DNA of 64,000 bases from Crambe crambe (taxonomy: Eukaryota > Porifera > Demospongiae > Poecilosclerida > Crambeidae). Position 1 is the first letter of the stretch; each line of letters opens with the position of its first letter. Location: the NCBI GenBank assembly GCA_963924555.1, contig OZ004595.1, positions 1,054,001 to 1,118,000 on the forward strand, read 5' to 3'. Below, piece by piece: positions 8,250 to 22,766 of the stretch. A model generated the notes under the pieces. The model was not told the DNA's origin, searched no databases, and was given only the letters and a program-made list of their open reading frames with translations. A program made the translations under genes and the position numbers.

Positions 8250-11015
8250 GTGGTCTGGTGACATACAATACAACGAGTTGTGCTGGTGGATTCTATTGCG
8301 CATGCGCGTTACTAACAGGAAGTGTCGTCGGAAGCGGTATTATAATCAGCCAGTGACATCACAGTTGTCATAGTTATTCTTAATTTAATTGGCGAGCATG
8401 ACAGGTACAATTTTAGCGTGCGTGCGAACTTACAGGAAAAGGCCCCAAGTGTGTGCGTAATTTTACGTCATTAAACGTCATTTGTGTAGCGGACTAGGAA
8501 AAGGGGTCATTTGGGAAAAAATTAAGTTTCGAGATAATTAAGGTCAAAGTTCATGATGTGCGTTATTTGGAAAATTAGCTCGTTAGAGTGCAAAATGGAA
8601 GATCTCGATGCAGACTTCTCTCTATTAGAAGAAGAATACTATGGAGAGAGATTAGAAGAGCAGGATAGTGACAATTCATGTAGTGAAAATGAAAGTTCAG
8701 GTGATGATGGGGCTGTTGGTATGATAGAACCTCGTGATTTAGATGTGAAAGAAGTAGAAACTGTGCAGCAGTTTATGAAGGAAACCTGTGGCTGTTCTAA
8801 AAAGCAAGGTGGGCCATGTAGTACCTATTTTAATGAAACAGAATTAGCTGAAATAAGAATGTCCATGGCAGAGCTTGAAAATGATCAACTGGATTTAGTG
8901 ATACTAAGTCAAATTAATGCCCACCATTATTCTGGAAGGCTTGAAGGGCATCGAACTGCCAGTGAACTATCACAAAAGTCTGAAAGAGAAAGAGATTATA
9001 CTTACTTTTTCTGCAAAGGGCACAATATTTGCTTAAAATCATTTCTCTTTATTCATAATATAGGGAAAAAACGTTTTCGTAATTTGATGAAACACTACCA
9101 GTCAAATGGCATTTGTGTTCGAACACATGGTAATGTTAGAAGACGTCCATGGAATGCATCTTCATTTGCCGATAAGGAAAGAGCTATCAAATTCATTAAT
9201 AATTTTGCGGAGATTAATGCAATTCCTCTACCGGGTAGAATGCCGAAATTCTACGACTACAATGTGATGCTTCTTCCTACCAATGTCTCCAAAGCTTCAG
9301 TGCATAGGGATTATGTGGCTTCTTGTAAAGCACTTGAAGAATTTAGTGAGCAGTCAATACGAATTTTTGGCTATAGAGAATTTTGCAGGCTATGGTCAGA
9401 AGTAGTACCGTATATTCGGGTTATGCCACCTGCTGATGATCTTTGTCATGTCTGCCAGAATAACACCACACTTATAATGAAGTCTGCAAATCTCAGTGAA
9501 GATGAGAAGAAGGAGAGACTACTTGAAGCTCAGCAGCATCTTGATTGTGCCAAAAAACAACGATCCTATTATAGAGAGAAGGTAACCTCAAGTAAATCTG
9601 CTGTGAAAGAGCTTCAGTGTGGCAAGTCAGTGATAGTTTCTCTTAGTTATAGCTTTGACCACGCTCAGCAAATTCATTACCCCAGCCACCCTCAACAACC
9701 AGGGCCTCTGTACTTCAAGACCCCACGTAAGTGTGGCATTTTTGGAGTATGTGATGAAGGCACAAACACACAATTAAATTTTTTGATCGATGAAGCTGAA
9801 TCCATTGGTAAAGGTGCTAATAGCATAGTTAGTATGGTCCATCACTATTTGAAGCATTATTCTCATGGAGAGGATATCATCTGTCTCCACGCAGATAACT
9901 GCGTGGGACAGAATAAGAATAACATTATGACCTCTTACCTTGCTTGGAGAGTTGCAATTGGCCTCAACAAATCTTGTGAATTGAGTTTCATGCTACCAGG
10001 ACATACCCGTTTTAGCCCAGATCGATTTTTTGGCTTGATCAAGAGAAGGTACAGGCGTACTGATGTATCTTCCCTTATTGAAATAGCCCAACTAGTCGAG
10101 GAGTCAACTACAGGTGGGCAGAACAAGGCATTTGTTATAGGGTCAGAGGATCCCTCAAAACCATTTCAGTATTATGATTGGGCTGGGTTTTTATCCACTT
10201 TTTTTACCCACATACCTCACATAACATCTTACCACAACTTCCTTTTTTCAAAAGATCATCCAAGTGAGGTCACTGTGCGTGAGTTTGCTGACACAGAAGA
10301 AAAGAAGATTGTGATTTTAAAAAGTGGTATTACTATTGATAAGACTGCTCTTCCTTCTGTTCTTATACCTTCTGGTTTATCTGAACAAAGAAAGAGGTAT
10401 CTCTTTGATGAAATACGACCTTTCTGTGATGAAAAGTATCAAGACGTAACCTGCCCAGAACCAAGAGTATCTAGAAAAAGATCATTGCAATCAGAAAGAG
10501 ATACTTCTAAAAAACAATCAAAGCGTCTCTGTTCTTATTGCAGAAATCCAGGACACACAAAGACTAAAAAGGGAGAAATTTCTTGCCCAAAATTGCTAAG
10601 CGAACATGAGCAATAACTAATTGAACTTTAATTCAAACATTGTATTCTTGAAAAATGAAAATTTTATTGTATAATCGCCTGGGTGATTGTAAGAAGCCCT
10701 GCAGAAGAAACAAAATGCCAACACATAACCACAGTATGGTTAATAGTTATTATAGTGGCTGGGTCACTATCTAAACTTACTACTACATGACTTAAAATCA
10801 GTAGAACTCATCCTAAGAATGACCTTTTTTAAATCTTCTTTTTGCAAAACATAAGATTAAAGATCAAAAAAGCAGATTCTAAAATAATCTCAATTTTCAT
10901 TTTTCCTCCCATATGACCCCTTTTCCTAGTCCACTACACATTTAATGATATTCATTGATTTAGCAGTTTTCCTGCTAAACGGCACAACTCGTTGTATTAT
11001 ATGTCACCAGACCAC
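8250..11015. mobile_element. Intact-looking TIR transposon nested in the P-like element's right terminal repeat
   Basis: Inverted ends: ggtctggtgacatacaatac at 8252 and gttgtattatatgtcaccag ending near 11013, continuing to acgagttgtgc / gcacaactcgt. A second, subterminal inverted pair is ggactaggaaaaggggtcat (about 8490) and atgaccccttttcctagtcc (about 10914). The element splits the right TIR of the surrounding P-like element between catagataatatagtac-type sequence (8205-8249) and agtcggtgggcggtgct (11020 onward). The exact target duplication is ambiguous by eye (a few bases, TA-containing). It carries one long ORF. Confidence 0.8.
8595..10616 (+). CDS. 673-aa transposase-like protein (DUF7869-like family, RNase-H-type core suspected)
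   Basis: The start is Met 8595 (MEDLDADFSLLEEEYYGERL); an in-frame Met at 8553 is also possible. Regions in order: an acidic N-terminus; a small Cys patch (CGCSKKQGGPCSTYF); a helical DNA-binding-like middle with RLWSEVVPYIRVMPPADDLC; a central block with FGVCDEG and CLHADNCVGQNKNN; then SFMLPGHTRFSPDRFFGLIK; and a C-terminal zinc knuckle CSYCRNPGHTKTKKG..CPK. The ADN-x-GQNKNN and GHTxFSPDxxFGxxK blocks match large families of uncharacterised proteins in invertebrates that I associate with the name DUF7869. Conserved Asp positions fit an RNase-H-like transposase, but that is inference. There is no stop or frameshift in 673 codons, so the insertion is young. Confidence 0.7.
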   Translation: MEDLDADFSLLEEEYYGERLEEQDSDNSCSENESSGDDGAVGMIEPRDLDVKEVETVQQFMKETCGCSKKQGGPCSTYFNETELAEIRMSMAELENDQLDLVILSQINAHHYSGRLEGHRTASELSQKSERERDYTYFFCKGHNICLKSFLFIHNIGKKRFRNLMKHYQSNGICVRTHGNVRRRPWNASSFADKERAIKFINNFAEINAIPLPGRMPKFYDYNVMLLPTNVSKASVHRDYVASCKALEEFSEQSIRIFGYREFCRLWSEVVPYIRVMPPADDLCHVCQNNTTLIMKSANLSEDEKKERLLEAQQHLDCAKKQRSYYREKVTSSKSAVKELQCGKSVIVSLSYSFDHAQQIHYPSHPQQPGPLYFKTPRKCGIFGVCDEGTNTQLNFLIDEAESIGKGANSIVSMVHHYLKHYSHGEDIICLHADNCVGQNKNNIMTSYLAWRVAIGLNKSCELSFMLPGHTRFSPDRFFGLIKRRYRRTDVSSLIEIAQLVEESTTGGQNKAFVIGSEDPSKPFQYYDWAGFLSTFFTHIPHITSYHNFLFSKDHPSEVTVREFADTEEKKIVILKSGITIDKTALPSVLIPSGLSEQRKRYLFDEIRPFCDEKYQDVTCPEPRVSRKRSLQSERDTSKKQSKRLCSYCRNPGHTKTKKGEISCPKLLSEHEQ

Positions 11016-11059
11016 TACTCAAGTCGGTGGGCGGTGCTATGCCAGACTAAGCGGAAGGT

Positions 11060-11560
11060 ATGACGCCAAATACCAATGGGCCTTAGAAATAATTTCTTCT
11101 TGTGGAAAATTGCAAAAAAAAAGAAGAAGTTTCCTTGTGACCCAGCACCAGATGACTTCTTCATTTTCCAACAATCAGCTATAAACTACCCAGAGACAGA
11201 AATAGATTCGACAATGTTATAGACTGATCGTTAACTTCATAATCATCTTCTTCCAACAGTCAGCTATAAACTACGGTAGAGACAGAAATAAACTCTTTAG
11301 TAATAGCTAGGTAATGACAATGTTATCTGATCATTATCTCATAGATTATCTTCATTATCATCTTCTTCCAACAGACTAATAAGGCTTCGCCATCCTCTAT
11401 CCAATACTGAACAGGATGTACCACCTCTATATGAAGAAATTTGTATGCTGCTGGGTAGCTATATTCCTAAAATGTTAAGAAAGAAACTCCAGACCTCCAC
11501 TCATCCACTAAAAGATGACATTCACCAAAATGATAAAAACAATAAGAAGTGATTATGAAT
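11060..11560 (+). pseudogene. 3' exons of a truncated unknown gene
   Basis: Two open stretches end with splice-like context. One begins near 11070 (PMGLRNNFFLWKIAK, then FPCDPAPDDFF). The last follows the AG at 11373 (RLRHPLSNTEQDVPP, then YEEICMLLGSYIPKMLRKK) and ends NDKNNKK-stop at 11558. The 5' part is cut off by the P-like element. The terminal peptide resembles that of the tail-anchored gene ending at 4982. The short words catcttcttccaacag and cagctataaactac recur three times between 11150 and 11385. Confidence 0.35.
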
Positions 11561-11594
11561 ACCTGCATCATGATTCTGAATAAACCTTTATGTA

Positions 11595-13892
11595 TCACGC
11601 ATTGTGTTTATAGATGTGATCAATGAATTCTAAAAACAATTCCTTGGGTAGCCTGGCTTCAGTTGTTTCTCTTTCTACCAGCATCACTAATTTTCTGTAG
11701 CTTGTGTCCTTGTATTCCCTAAACAACTGTTCTAAGCCCAACTCCTTGTACAGGGTCTTCACACACTCTACACTTTCTGGTGATTCTTTGCAGCCATAGT
11801 TCTCCTATTACAAACAAAATCTATATTTGGAAAACTTATTCCCCACAAGAAATCTCCATGGGGTATCTACCCCATGGAAATTTCTGTGAATTCTAACCTG
11901 AAGAAGCTGCCTCTGTTCTGGTGTGACTCGCAACAGTGCCTGAACCACCAACCAGCTACACTTGTTCTCTTCAATATCAGTACCCACCTTCCCTGTCTCA
12001 GCTGGGTCACCATAGCAGTCAAGGAAGTCATCCTAATTTTATCTCAATAAAGTCTGCAAGTTATGGATGAAGTGTTCTGTGCATACTTGAATCTGGAAGA
12101 ATTCCCCCAATTCCAGCAAAATAGCTTTGGCAGAGTCATGTGACTTCTGATCCTTGATGCCAACCTTAAATTATTGTAGAGATGTTTATAACTTGTCTGA
12201 ATTACAACTAGTTACACTCCCTCACCATGTACATGGCCAAAGCTACTGGAAGATAAAAGGAATAGAATGCTGTTTTATACTTGACAATAGCACCATATCT
12301 AAATCGAAATTTAAACGTGATAAATTTATTATGTCTAGTACTGTATAGATACCTCTCGACTGAAAATGTGCTGAGGTCAGCTCTATCGTCGGAAGAGGTC
12401 AAGAGGTCAAGTGTGTGTCCCAACTCAGTTTGATATGTGATCTTTAGACATTGAATAATGGCAGTATTAAAATACAAAACCACACTTTGTAATCACCTCA
12501 TGGAAGAGGTCCAGTATGTCCACATAGTAACTTTCACTTCGGAAGTGTTTTCTTAGTATCTTGTAAATGAAAGAGTCATTGATGACCAGCAATCCAATAC
12601 CTTCCTATGCTTGCAAGAGAACAATAGCACATCATTGAGATGGGAATAGATGTGAGTCCTGTACCTTGAGGTACCAACAAGGTTTGCCTCGAAGTTTTGA
12701 TTGGTCCATAAAGTCATCCACAACGAGAAAAAATGCCTGGAGCTTTTAAGTAATAACAATGTTGATTAGGCTACCAGTCAGTTAAAGGGACTTATATCTG
12801 TAGTGATTAGACTGCCAGTCAGTTAAAGGGACTTATAATTTAGACAACAGCTGTAGTGATTAGACTACCAGTCAATTAAAGGGACTTACCCACTCTACAC
12901 ACCAGCCCAACATGAATGCCTTGGTCTCTTCTTCATATGTCAAACCTCTGCCGGGAATAAGGTGTTTCAATGAATCAATCACCATCAACCCTCGGTTGCA
13001 TTTCCCTGCACGAGAGCAAACATGCTACAAAGTCACTTACTAATGAAGCACCATAATGGCATACCTCCAGGAACTCTGCTAAGAACCTAATTAGGAAAAA
13101 GCGGAAGTAAAAGTTATGAATCCTCATTATCTTTGTGTTCACATTTCACCCTCTGATAGCTAGAACTTAAAACTTAAGGTCAGCAGAGTGTGTGGATGTC
13201 CGAAAACTTGTTAAGTGGGCAGTTATAGCAAATGAGGTGAAAAGTGAACACTGACAGACTTTAACTAAAATCTTTACTTCTTTCAAATGACGCAGACCAG
13301 CTGCTACTTTAGAGTCTTCTGTCTTATCCTCATTCACATCTTTGCCGGGAAAAAATGGTTAATTTGCTTCATCAAAGCAAGAAATGAAAAAAAAAAAAAA
13401 CTAACATTTACCTCCTGGAGCAGTACTGTGAAGCACCTGCTCTCATAAAGATGTTAAATCATCAGCTTTTTAAATTCACATATCAGAGCACTTACCTCCT
13501 TCAAGTCTTGGACTTCATCGGAGATTTCCATGTCCTCCATTTCATCTTCAGTCACCAGTTCTTCCAACAGTTCAGGAAAAATTGTCTTAAAAAGCGCTTT
13601 ACAGTTCCCTCCTGGAACACTGTAGTTCAATACCTAATTATAGTGTGTCAGAAATCATTTCCCCATTTCTCTGAATGATCTGATGAAATTATCCCGAAGT
13701 TGGGTCGAGTGACAGGGGCAGACACAGAAATTTTAAAGGGGGGGAGGGGGGGGTGCTAACTATATTCGTTCAATGAAGTCAGTTATCTTCACAATTAAAC
13801 AGGTTTAATAGCTGACAAAAAAAACAAGTTTCGATACATGTATGAACAATCATTAATTTGGAAGGGGGTCCTAAGCACCCCCTCCTCCTTCC

Positions 13893-13933
<41 letters not shown>

Positions 13934-14208
13934 CTGGTGTTTTACTCCACTAGCTAGCTAGTTCAACACATTCATTACATATGGCTACTTTGCCATACTT
14001 TAACTTTCCAGCTTGCCACACCTACCTCTTGTAAAAGCTCTATAGCATCAGATATTTCTGGGTCTTTCAGGCCATCATCTATGATCTCTTTTATCAGTTT
14101 GGGGAAGACTCTCTTGTAAAGGACTCTGTAGCCGTCCGAGTACGACTGTGAAGCGTTGGAACTCAAAGCACTTGATTCACAGCTCTGTCCAACAATACAA
14201 TCTGACAT
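11595..14208 (-). CDS. FDPS: Farnesyl diphosphate synthase, copy A, with duplicated N-terminal exons
   Basis: Condenses IPP with DMAPP/GPP to farnesyl-PP in the mevalonate pathway. Minus-strand exons (deduced): 14026-14208, 13496-13633, 13412-13436, 13278-13339, 13065-13086, 12890-13005, 12665-12742, then about 12500-12605, 12350-12445, 12230-12300, 12090-12167, 11900-12032 and 11595-11815. The first Asp-rich motif is DDFMD, with [13 protein letters not shown]. The second is [21 protein letters not shown] and [14 protein letters not shown] are also present, and the frame ends HIYKHNA-stop. Relative to copy B, about four residues are missing after INDSF. Unusually, the N-terminal helix module is present three times in tandem and in frame (see findings). 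Copy A lies 366 bp downstream of copy B's stop, in the same orientation. Confidence 0.85.
12765..12885. repeat. Three short tandem repeats in an FPPS copy A intron
   Basis: The phrase cagtcagttaaagggactta and close variants occur three times (about 12775, 12817, 12871), each preceded by gtgattagact. Confidence 0.7.
13727..13934. repeat. G-rich and C-rich tracts, MITE-like, ending in a poly-C run
   Basis: Begins caggggcagacacagaaatt followed by a G tract, and ends cctaagcaccccctcc followed by about 38 cytosines. The layout resembles short elements with 'caggggcgga.ccag' termini, as also seen near 7590 and 55745. The C run is prone to length error. Confidence 0.4.
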
Positions 14209-14573
14209 AGTCTAGCTAATTCACTTATAATAATAATCTACATCTGATTCTTTTGGGACACTTATCCTTTAAGTAGTGATTTGCACTTCCTGAAAACTGT
14301 TGGGGCATCAGTTTATTAAACAATGATGAACTCTGAACTTAGGGAAAGTACCAACCACAGATTCCCGTTATAAGGTTCATAAAGAGCAGGTAATGTACCC
14401 TTACCATTTCTTTCTATTAATACAGCAACCCATAACTCAGTTCAGTACGTGCAGCTGCAGTTAACTAGCCAGCTAATAATGTAATATCGATCATAATCTT
14501 TAGCGACCCCTTACCAGCAGCTTACATATCGCACGCGCGACAGGTTAGTGTATTTTTTTTATTGTGAAGTATT

Positions 14574-16762
14574 TCATGCATTTCTCTTATATATACGATT
14601 GGCAAATTCCAGAAACAGATCTTTCGGTAGTCCAGCCTCCACTGCCTCTTTCTCCACTAATGCAACTAGTTTCTGGTAGCTTGCTTCTTCATACTCTCTA
14701 TACGTTTGCTCCAAGTCCAGTTCTTTATAGAGGGCTTTCACACGCTTGGCACATTCAGGAGGCTCCTTGCGACCATAGTTATCCTAATATTGTAGCACAT
14801 ATCAACTGATATGATTGAAAATTATCAGTTACATACCTGAAGTAGCTGCCTCTGTTCAGGTGAAACTCTTAATAGTGCCTGGACCACCAACCAACTACAC
14901 TTGTTCTCTTCAATGTCAGTACCCACCTTCCCTGTTACTGCTGGATCGCCATAGCAATCAAGAAAGTCGTCCTAAGGGACATCCGGGTATTCTCAGTGAC
15001 ATATTCAAAATTAGTTAGCATACTTACTTGGATTTGGAAGAACTCTCCCATTTCTAACAGTATTGATTTGGCAACATCATGTGACTTCTGGTCACTAATA
15101 CCCACCTACAAATATATGGCAGTTGCATATTAAGATCTTATTCAATAGCAACAAAGAAAAAAAACTAGGAGAGAGGAGAGGAGAGATGGGGAGAGGAGGG
15201 AGAGGAGAGGAGAGATGGGGAGAGGAGGGAGAGGAGAGGAGAGATGGGGAGAGGAGGGAGAGGAGAGGAGAGATGGGGAGAGGAGGGAGAGGAGAGGAGA
15301 GATGGGGAGAGGAGGGAGAGGAGAGGAGAGATGGGGAGAGGAGGGAGAGGAGAGGAGAGATGGGGAGAGGAGAGGAGAGGAGAGATGGGGAGAGGAGGGA
15401 GAGGAGGGGAGAGATGGGGAGAGGAGAGGAGAGGAGAGATGGGGAGGGAGAGGAGGGGAGAGGAGAGGAGAGGAGAGGAGAGATGGGGAGAGGAGGGGAG
15501 GAAGGGAGAGGAGAGGAGAGGGAGTGTAACTCTTTTTCTGACCTTCATAGAGAATGAGAACTACTTAAGTATTAGTTACAGGATGTCTTACCATGTACAT
15601 GGCCAATGCCACTGGGAGATAGAAGGAATAGAATGCTGTTTTATACTTCACAATGGCATTGTATCTGAAATTAAGTGTACATACGATGAATCTAATAGAC
15701 TGAAATTTTATTTGCAGCATCTCACCTCTCAATAGAAAATCGACTGAAGTCAATGCTATCTTCTGGAGAGGTTAAAAGGTCAAGTGTTTGACCCAACTCG
15801 GTTTGATAAGTGACCTACGTATGTATGATTGTAGTGAACACACTACAGAGCACACAAGGGGTGAGACATACTTGATGGAAGAGATCCATTATGTCCACAT
15901 AGTAAGCCTCACTGCGGAAGTGTTTGCGAAGTATCTTGTAAATGGTTCCTTCCAGGCAGAAGGAATCGTTGACAGCAACAAGCCCAATGTCCTCCTACAG
16001 CCAAGAAATCTTATTAATGATTGAAAATTTGTCCAGTAATGGTCAGCTATTCCTTGAAAATGATAACTTATGCTCAGAGTCATTTTTATATTGGAAAGGA
16101 GATCATATGTCAGTCAGTTTGTGGATATGCTGGAGGACATTAGTTACCTTGAGGTACCAACATGGCTGCCCTCTCCTTGTCTTGGACTGGTCCATGATGT
16201 CGTCTGCCACAAGAAAGAAAGCTTGAAGCTGAAACAGTTAGATGATTACATGGCCTTGGGTTATTTAGATTCCCAAAGCAAACACACCACATGGGACTTA
16301 CCCATTCCACGCACCAGCCCAGTATGAGTGCCTTTCTCTCTTCCTCATTGGTCAGTTCCCTGCTGGAGGTCAGATGCTTGAGGGAACCAATCACCATCAA
16401 CCCTCGGTTGCATTTCCCTTAGAGTAAGGAAGGAATGAATGATGATTAAAACAATTGGGGACCCCCCTGCTTTCTAAGATGTTAATTAATTATTGTACAA
16501 TTAATAATTAACTCACCTCCTGGAACGTTGTAATTAAGGACCTAGATTTTAGTGATTAAAATTAAGTTTCCATTACAGCTTTCTTTACACAGACCTCTTC
16601 CAAATGTCGTACACCATCGGATACTTCCGGATCCTTTAGTCCATCCTCGGTTAGTTCTTTAACCAGCTCGGGGAATATCTGCTTAAAGAGAGGCTTGTAG
16701 CTCTCGGAGTAAGACTGGGAAACTCTGGACTTCTTAGCATTTGGTTCTTCACTTTCTTGCAT
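14574..16762 (-). CDS. FDPS: Farnesyl diphosphate synthase, copy B
   Basis: A complete-looking paralogue of copy A with the standard single N-terminal module. Deduced minus exons: 16595-16762 (start [13 protein letters not shown]), 16517-16541 (VLNYNVPGG), 16302-16427, about 16150-16230, about 15868-15995, about 15725-15815, about 15593-15672, about 15010-15112, about 14838-14974 and 14574-14785. The first Asp-rich motif VADDIMD with RRGQPCWY and the second, DDFLDCYGD, are both intact. The C-terminus is RIYKRNA-stop. Residues line up closely with animal FPPS, including the IYKILRKHF helix. Copy B keeps the segment [12 protein letters not shown] that copy A has lost. A minisatellite occupies the intron at about 15165-15530. 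This copy is the likely housekeeping enzyme. Confidence 0.9.
15165..15530. repeat. 29-bp purine minisatellite in an FPPS copy B intron
   Basis: At least seven near-perfect units of gagatggggagaggagggag plus gagga-type filler, followed by shorter variants. All purines lie on the + strand and pyrimidines on the - strand. Long open frames across it are artefacts of repetition. Confidence 0.95.
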
Positions 16763-16926
16763 CTTCTTCTTCGATCGAGTGCTGGAAAACCCCGCCCACT
16801 AGCGATCAAAGGTGATCAAAGGTCAGTCGATTTTATTAAAAATCAGGACATTCTACAATAACTGGATTCATATATATGCATACAGCCGTATCATATGACC
16901 TTCGGATCGAACTAGCAGTGTGTTCA

Positions 16927-16977
16927 TGTCTTCTAAGGTCATTATTGACAAACTAAGACCAGTTTTGGAGCAAATTG
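16927..16977 (+). other. Possible small upstream exon
   Basis: Starts ATGTCTTCTAAGG and reads MSSKVIIDKLRPVLEQI up to a GTAAGT donor at 16978. It sits 80 bp before the zeta-crystallin-like start and could be an alternative first exon or chance. No acceptor partner was identified. Confidence 0.25.
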
Positions 16978-17056
16978 TAAGTGACCAGTGACCACACCCC
17001 ATAAACACCCACCATTATTATTAAGTACTCCTCAGCAATCTAGCATCGTCAAGAAC

Positions 17057-18855
17057 ATGAAAGCTATCAGGGTGCACCAGTTCGGAGGGCCAGAAGTACT
17101 TCAATTTGATTCCAATGTCCCTGTTCCAAAGCTCGATTCCGATAGTGTTCTATTTCGTGTGAAAGCAGTGGGTGTGAATCCTGTAGAGACCTACATTCGT
17201 GCAGGAACGTATGCCCGCAAGCCCAAGCTCCCATTCATCCCTGGTCACGATTGTGCTGGGGTGGTGGAGGAAGTGGGGTCTGATGTCACCTCGTTCAAGA
17301 AAGGGGATCGTGTGTACACAGGTAATTGGGAGCCCCCCTCACAAGATATGATCCCCCCCCCCCCCCCCCTTAGAGCTTAGAGATATGATCCCTCCTCTTC
17401 TTATCAATGCACTGAGCATCCTTGGAAGATTACTACAGGAGAGTGAACTTCCTCTGGATCCCCCCCCCCCCCCCCTCATAAATTGAGTTTCAAACAAGGG
17501 AGAGGATCCAACCTGATCATCACTAAACTTGAAAGATGATCAGACAAGAAGGGTGACCTTATTACCCTTCATTACTCCCAGCATGATACCACATTGAGCA
17601 ATGATAGCTTAAGTGTGTTATTGTACACAAATGCTCCCCCTGAAAGTAAACTTCTTTTCGAGTCAGTTTTCTAGTTAATGCACACAATAAGATCAGCGGT
17701 ACCAGCTGTATCGAATCAGAAGCATCAAGTCCACTCTATTGAGGAATCAAGTCCCAATAGCTGCTGACTCGTCATAATAAGGAATTTCAGTAATAACAGC
17801 ACATGACTCATCACATGACTTTCATAGAGGCCAATAACAGCACATGACTCATCACATGATTTTCATATTGAGGCCAATAACAGCACATAAGCATCCCAAA
17901 TCACAATAGCAGTACATGACTGCTGACTCATCACATGACTTTCATCAAATCTCAATAACAGATCACATGACTTTCATCAAAAACAGTACATGACTCATCA
18001 CATGACTTTCATCAAATCCCTTTCAGAAGCATCCAATAGTGGTACATGACTGCTGACTCATCACATCATAACACTGCACTGGTACACGACTGCTCACACT
18101 GTTGCATTCTTTGATAAGAGCACTCACTGTATTATTGTACTCCTCTAGGTCGAGCTCTGAGTGGTGCTTATGCAGAATATGCCGTGGCCTCTGCCAATAC
18201 AGTTTTGCCTCTCTCCAGCAACCTCACCTTTGGGCAGGGCGCATCTCTCCCTGTTCCCTACTTCACTGCCTACAGAGCGCTCTTCATCAAGGGCCATGCC
18301 AAACCAGGGGACACCGTATTGGTCCATGGGGCGAGTGGGGGAGTGGGTGTCGCTGCTGTCCAGTTAGCCCGGGCAAGTGGAATGAGAGTGCTAGGCACAG
18401 CGGGCACTCAGAGAGGTCTAGACGTGGTGTCCAGAGCTGGAGCTCACTCAGTGTTCAACCATACTGAGACAGACTACATCAATGCCATAAGGACCGAGAC
18501 CGAGGGGAGCGGTGGTATTAATATCATTGTGGAAAATGCCTCCCACATTAACCTTGGTACAGATCTCACTTTATTGGCTACGGGAGGGCGTGTTGCAGTC
18601 GTGGGGAGCAGGGGACCTATAGAGATCAACCCACGGGACACCATGTCACGAGAAGCAAGCATCACAGGAGTTATGTTATTCGGTGCAACAGATGTGGAAG
18701 TGAAAGAAACAAATGCTGCCATTCAAGGAGGGGTGGAAGCAGGCTGGCTTCGTCCCATCGTGGGCAAAGACTTTCCTTTGGAGGAGGCAGCAAAGGCCCA
18801 TGATGAAATTATCAAAGGAAGGGCCTTAGGGAAAATGGTATTAACAGTTCCTTGA
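17057..18855 (+). CDS. CRYZ: Zeta-crystallin-like NADPH:quinone oxidoreductase (MDR family)
   Basis: Reduces quinones with NADPH in the cytosol and belongs to the medium-chain dehydrogenase/reductase superfamily. Exon 1 is 17057-17321 ([17 protein letters not shown], then [15 protein letters not shown] and KKGDRVYT). Exon 2 is 18149-18855, beginning with a phase-1 Gly codon: [12 protein letters not shown], then the Rossmann motif [14 protein letters not shown] and a C-terminus of [13 protein letters not shown]. There are no zinc-binding residues, as expected for this branch. Total is about 324 aa, normal for CRYZ. The Met at 17057 is preferred because MKAIRV is the conserved family start; an in-frame upstream Met at 16988 exists. 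The 827-bp intron is filled with repeats. Confidence 0.92.
17755..18090. repeat. Degenerate tandem repeat in the CRYZ-like intron
   Basis: Repeated words catgactcatcacatgact and ttcat(a/c)aa separated by ataacagcaca-type linkers, at least six irregular copies. Confidence 0.8.
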
Positions 18856-19018
18856 ATAAGTATCATAATCACAGTGTCATAAGTGAAAATTAATAACTGA
18901 TAATAATGCTGTAATAATAATATATACTGTTCAATTTCCTAACACAATTTTTATGGAATATAAGCAACAGAACATACATGAGTTATTGTTATTATGTTGT
19001 CATGTAGTTTGAATATTA

Positions 19019-22766
<3,748 letters not shown>

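Larger units (their letters stand above)
5640..11049. mobile_element. P-like DNA transposon (degenerate), interrupted by a second transposon
   Basis: Left terminus TAGTCTGGCACAGCACCGCC (5640) and right terminus ending GGCGGTGCTATGCCAGACTA (11049) are inverted repeats. They extend inward through agtcggtgggcggtgct and, after the nested insertion is removed, through catagataatatagtactgc. The 9-bp duplication AGCGGAAGG flanks it at 5631-5639 and 11050-11058. The internal ORF at 7244-7516 carries QDPLERYFSRQRHRGG..DNPT, the C-terminal signature of P-element/THAP9-type transposases. The rest of the transposase is missing or broken, so the copy is non-autonomous. About 2.64 kb belongs to this element; 8250-11015 is a later insertion into its right terminal repeat. 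Confidence 0.82.

Noticed and set aside
13885-13932. Regular repeats checked as a possible CRISPR or array-like structure
   Set aside because: This is a homopolymer C tract. All repeated arrays in the window are simple, tandem or TIR repeats in a eukaryotic setting, with no spacer pattern.
15123-15735. Several long overlapping open frames on both strands encoding Gly/Glu/Arg or Ser/Pro/Leu repeats
   Set aside because: They are translations of a 29-bp purine minisatellite in an FPPS intron. Several frames stay open simply because the repeat lacks stops.
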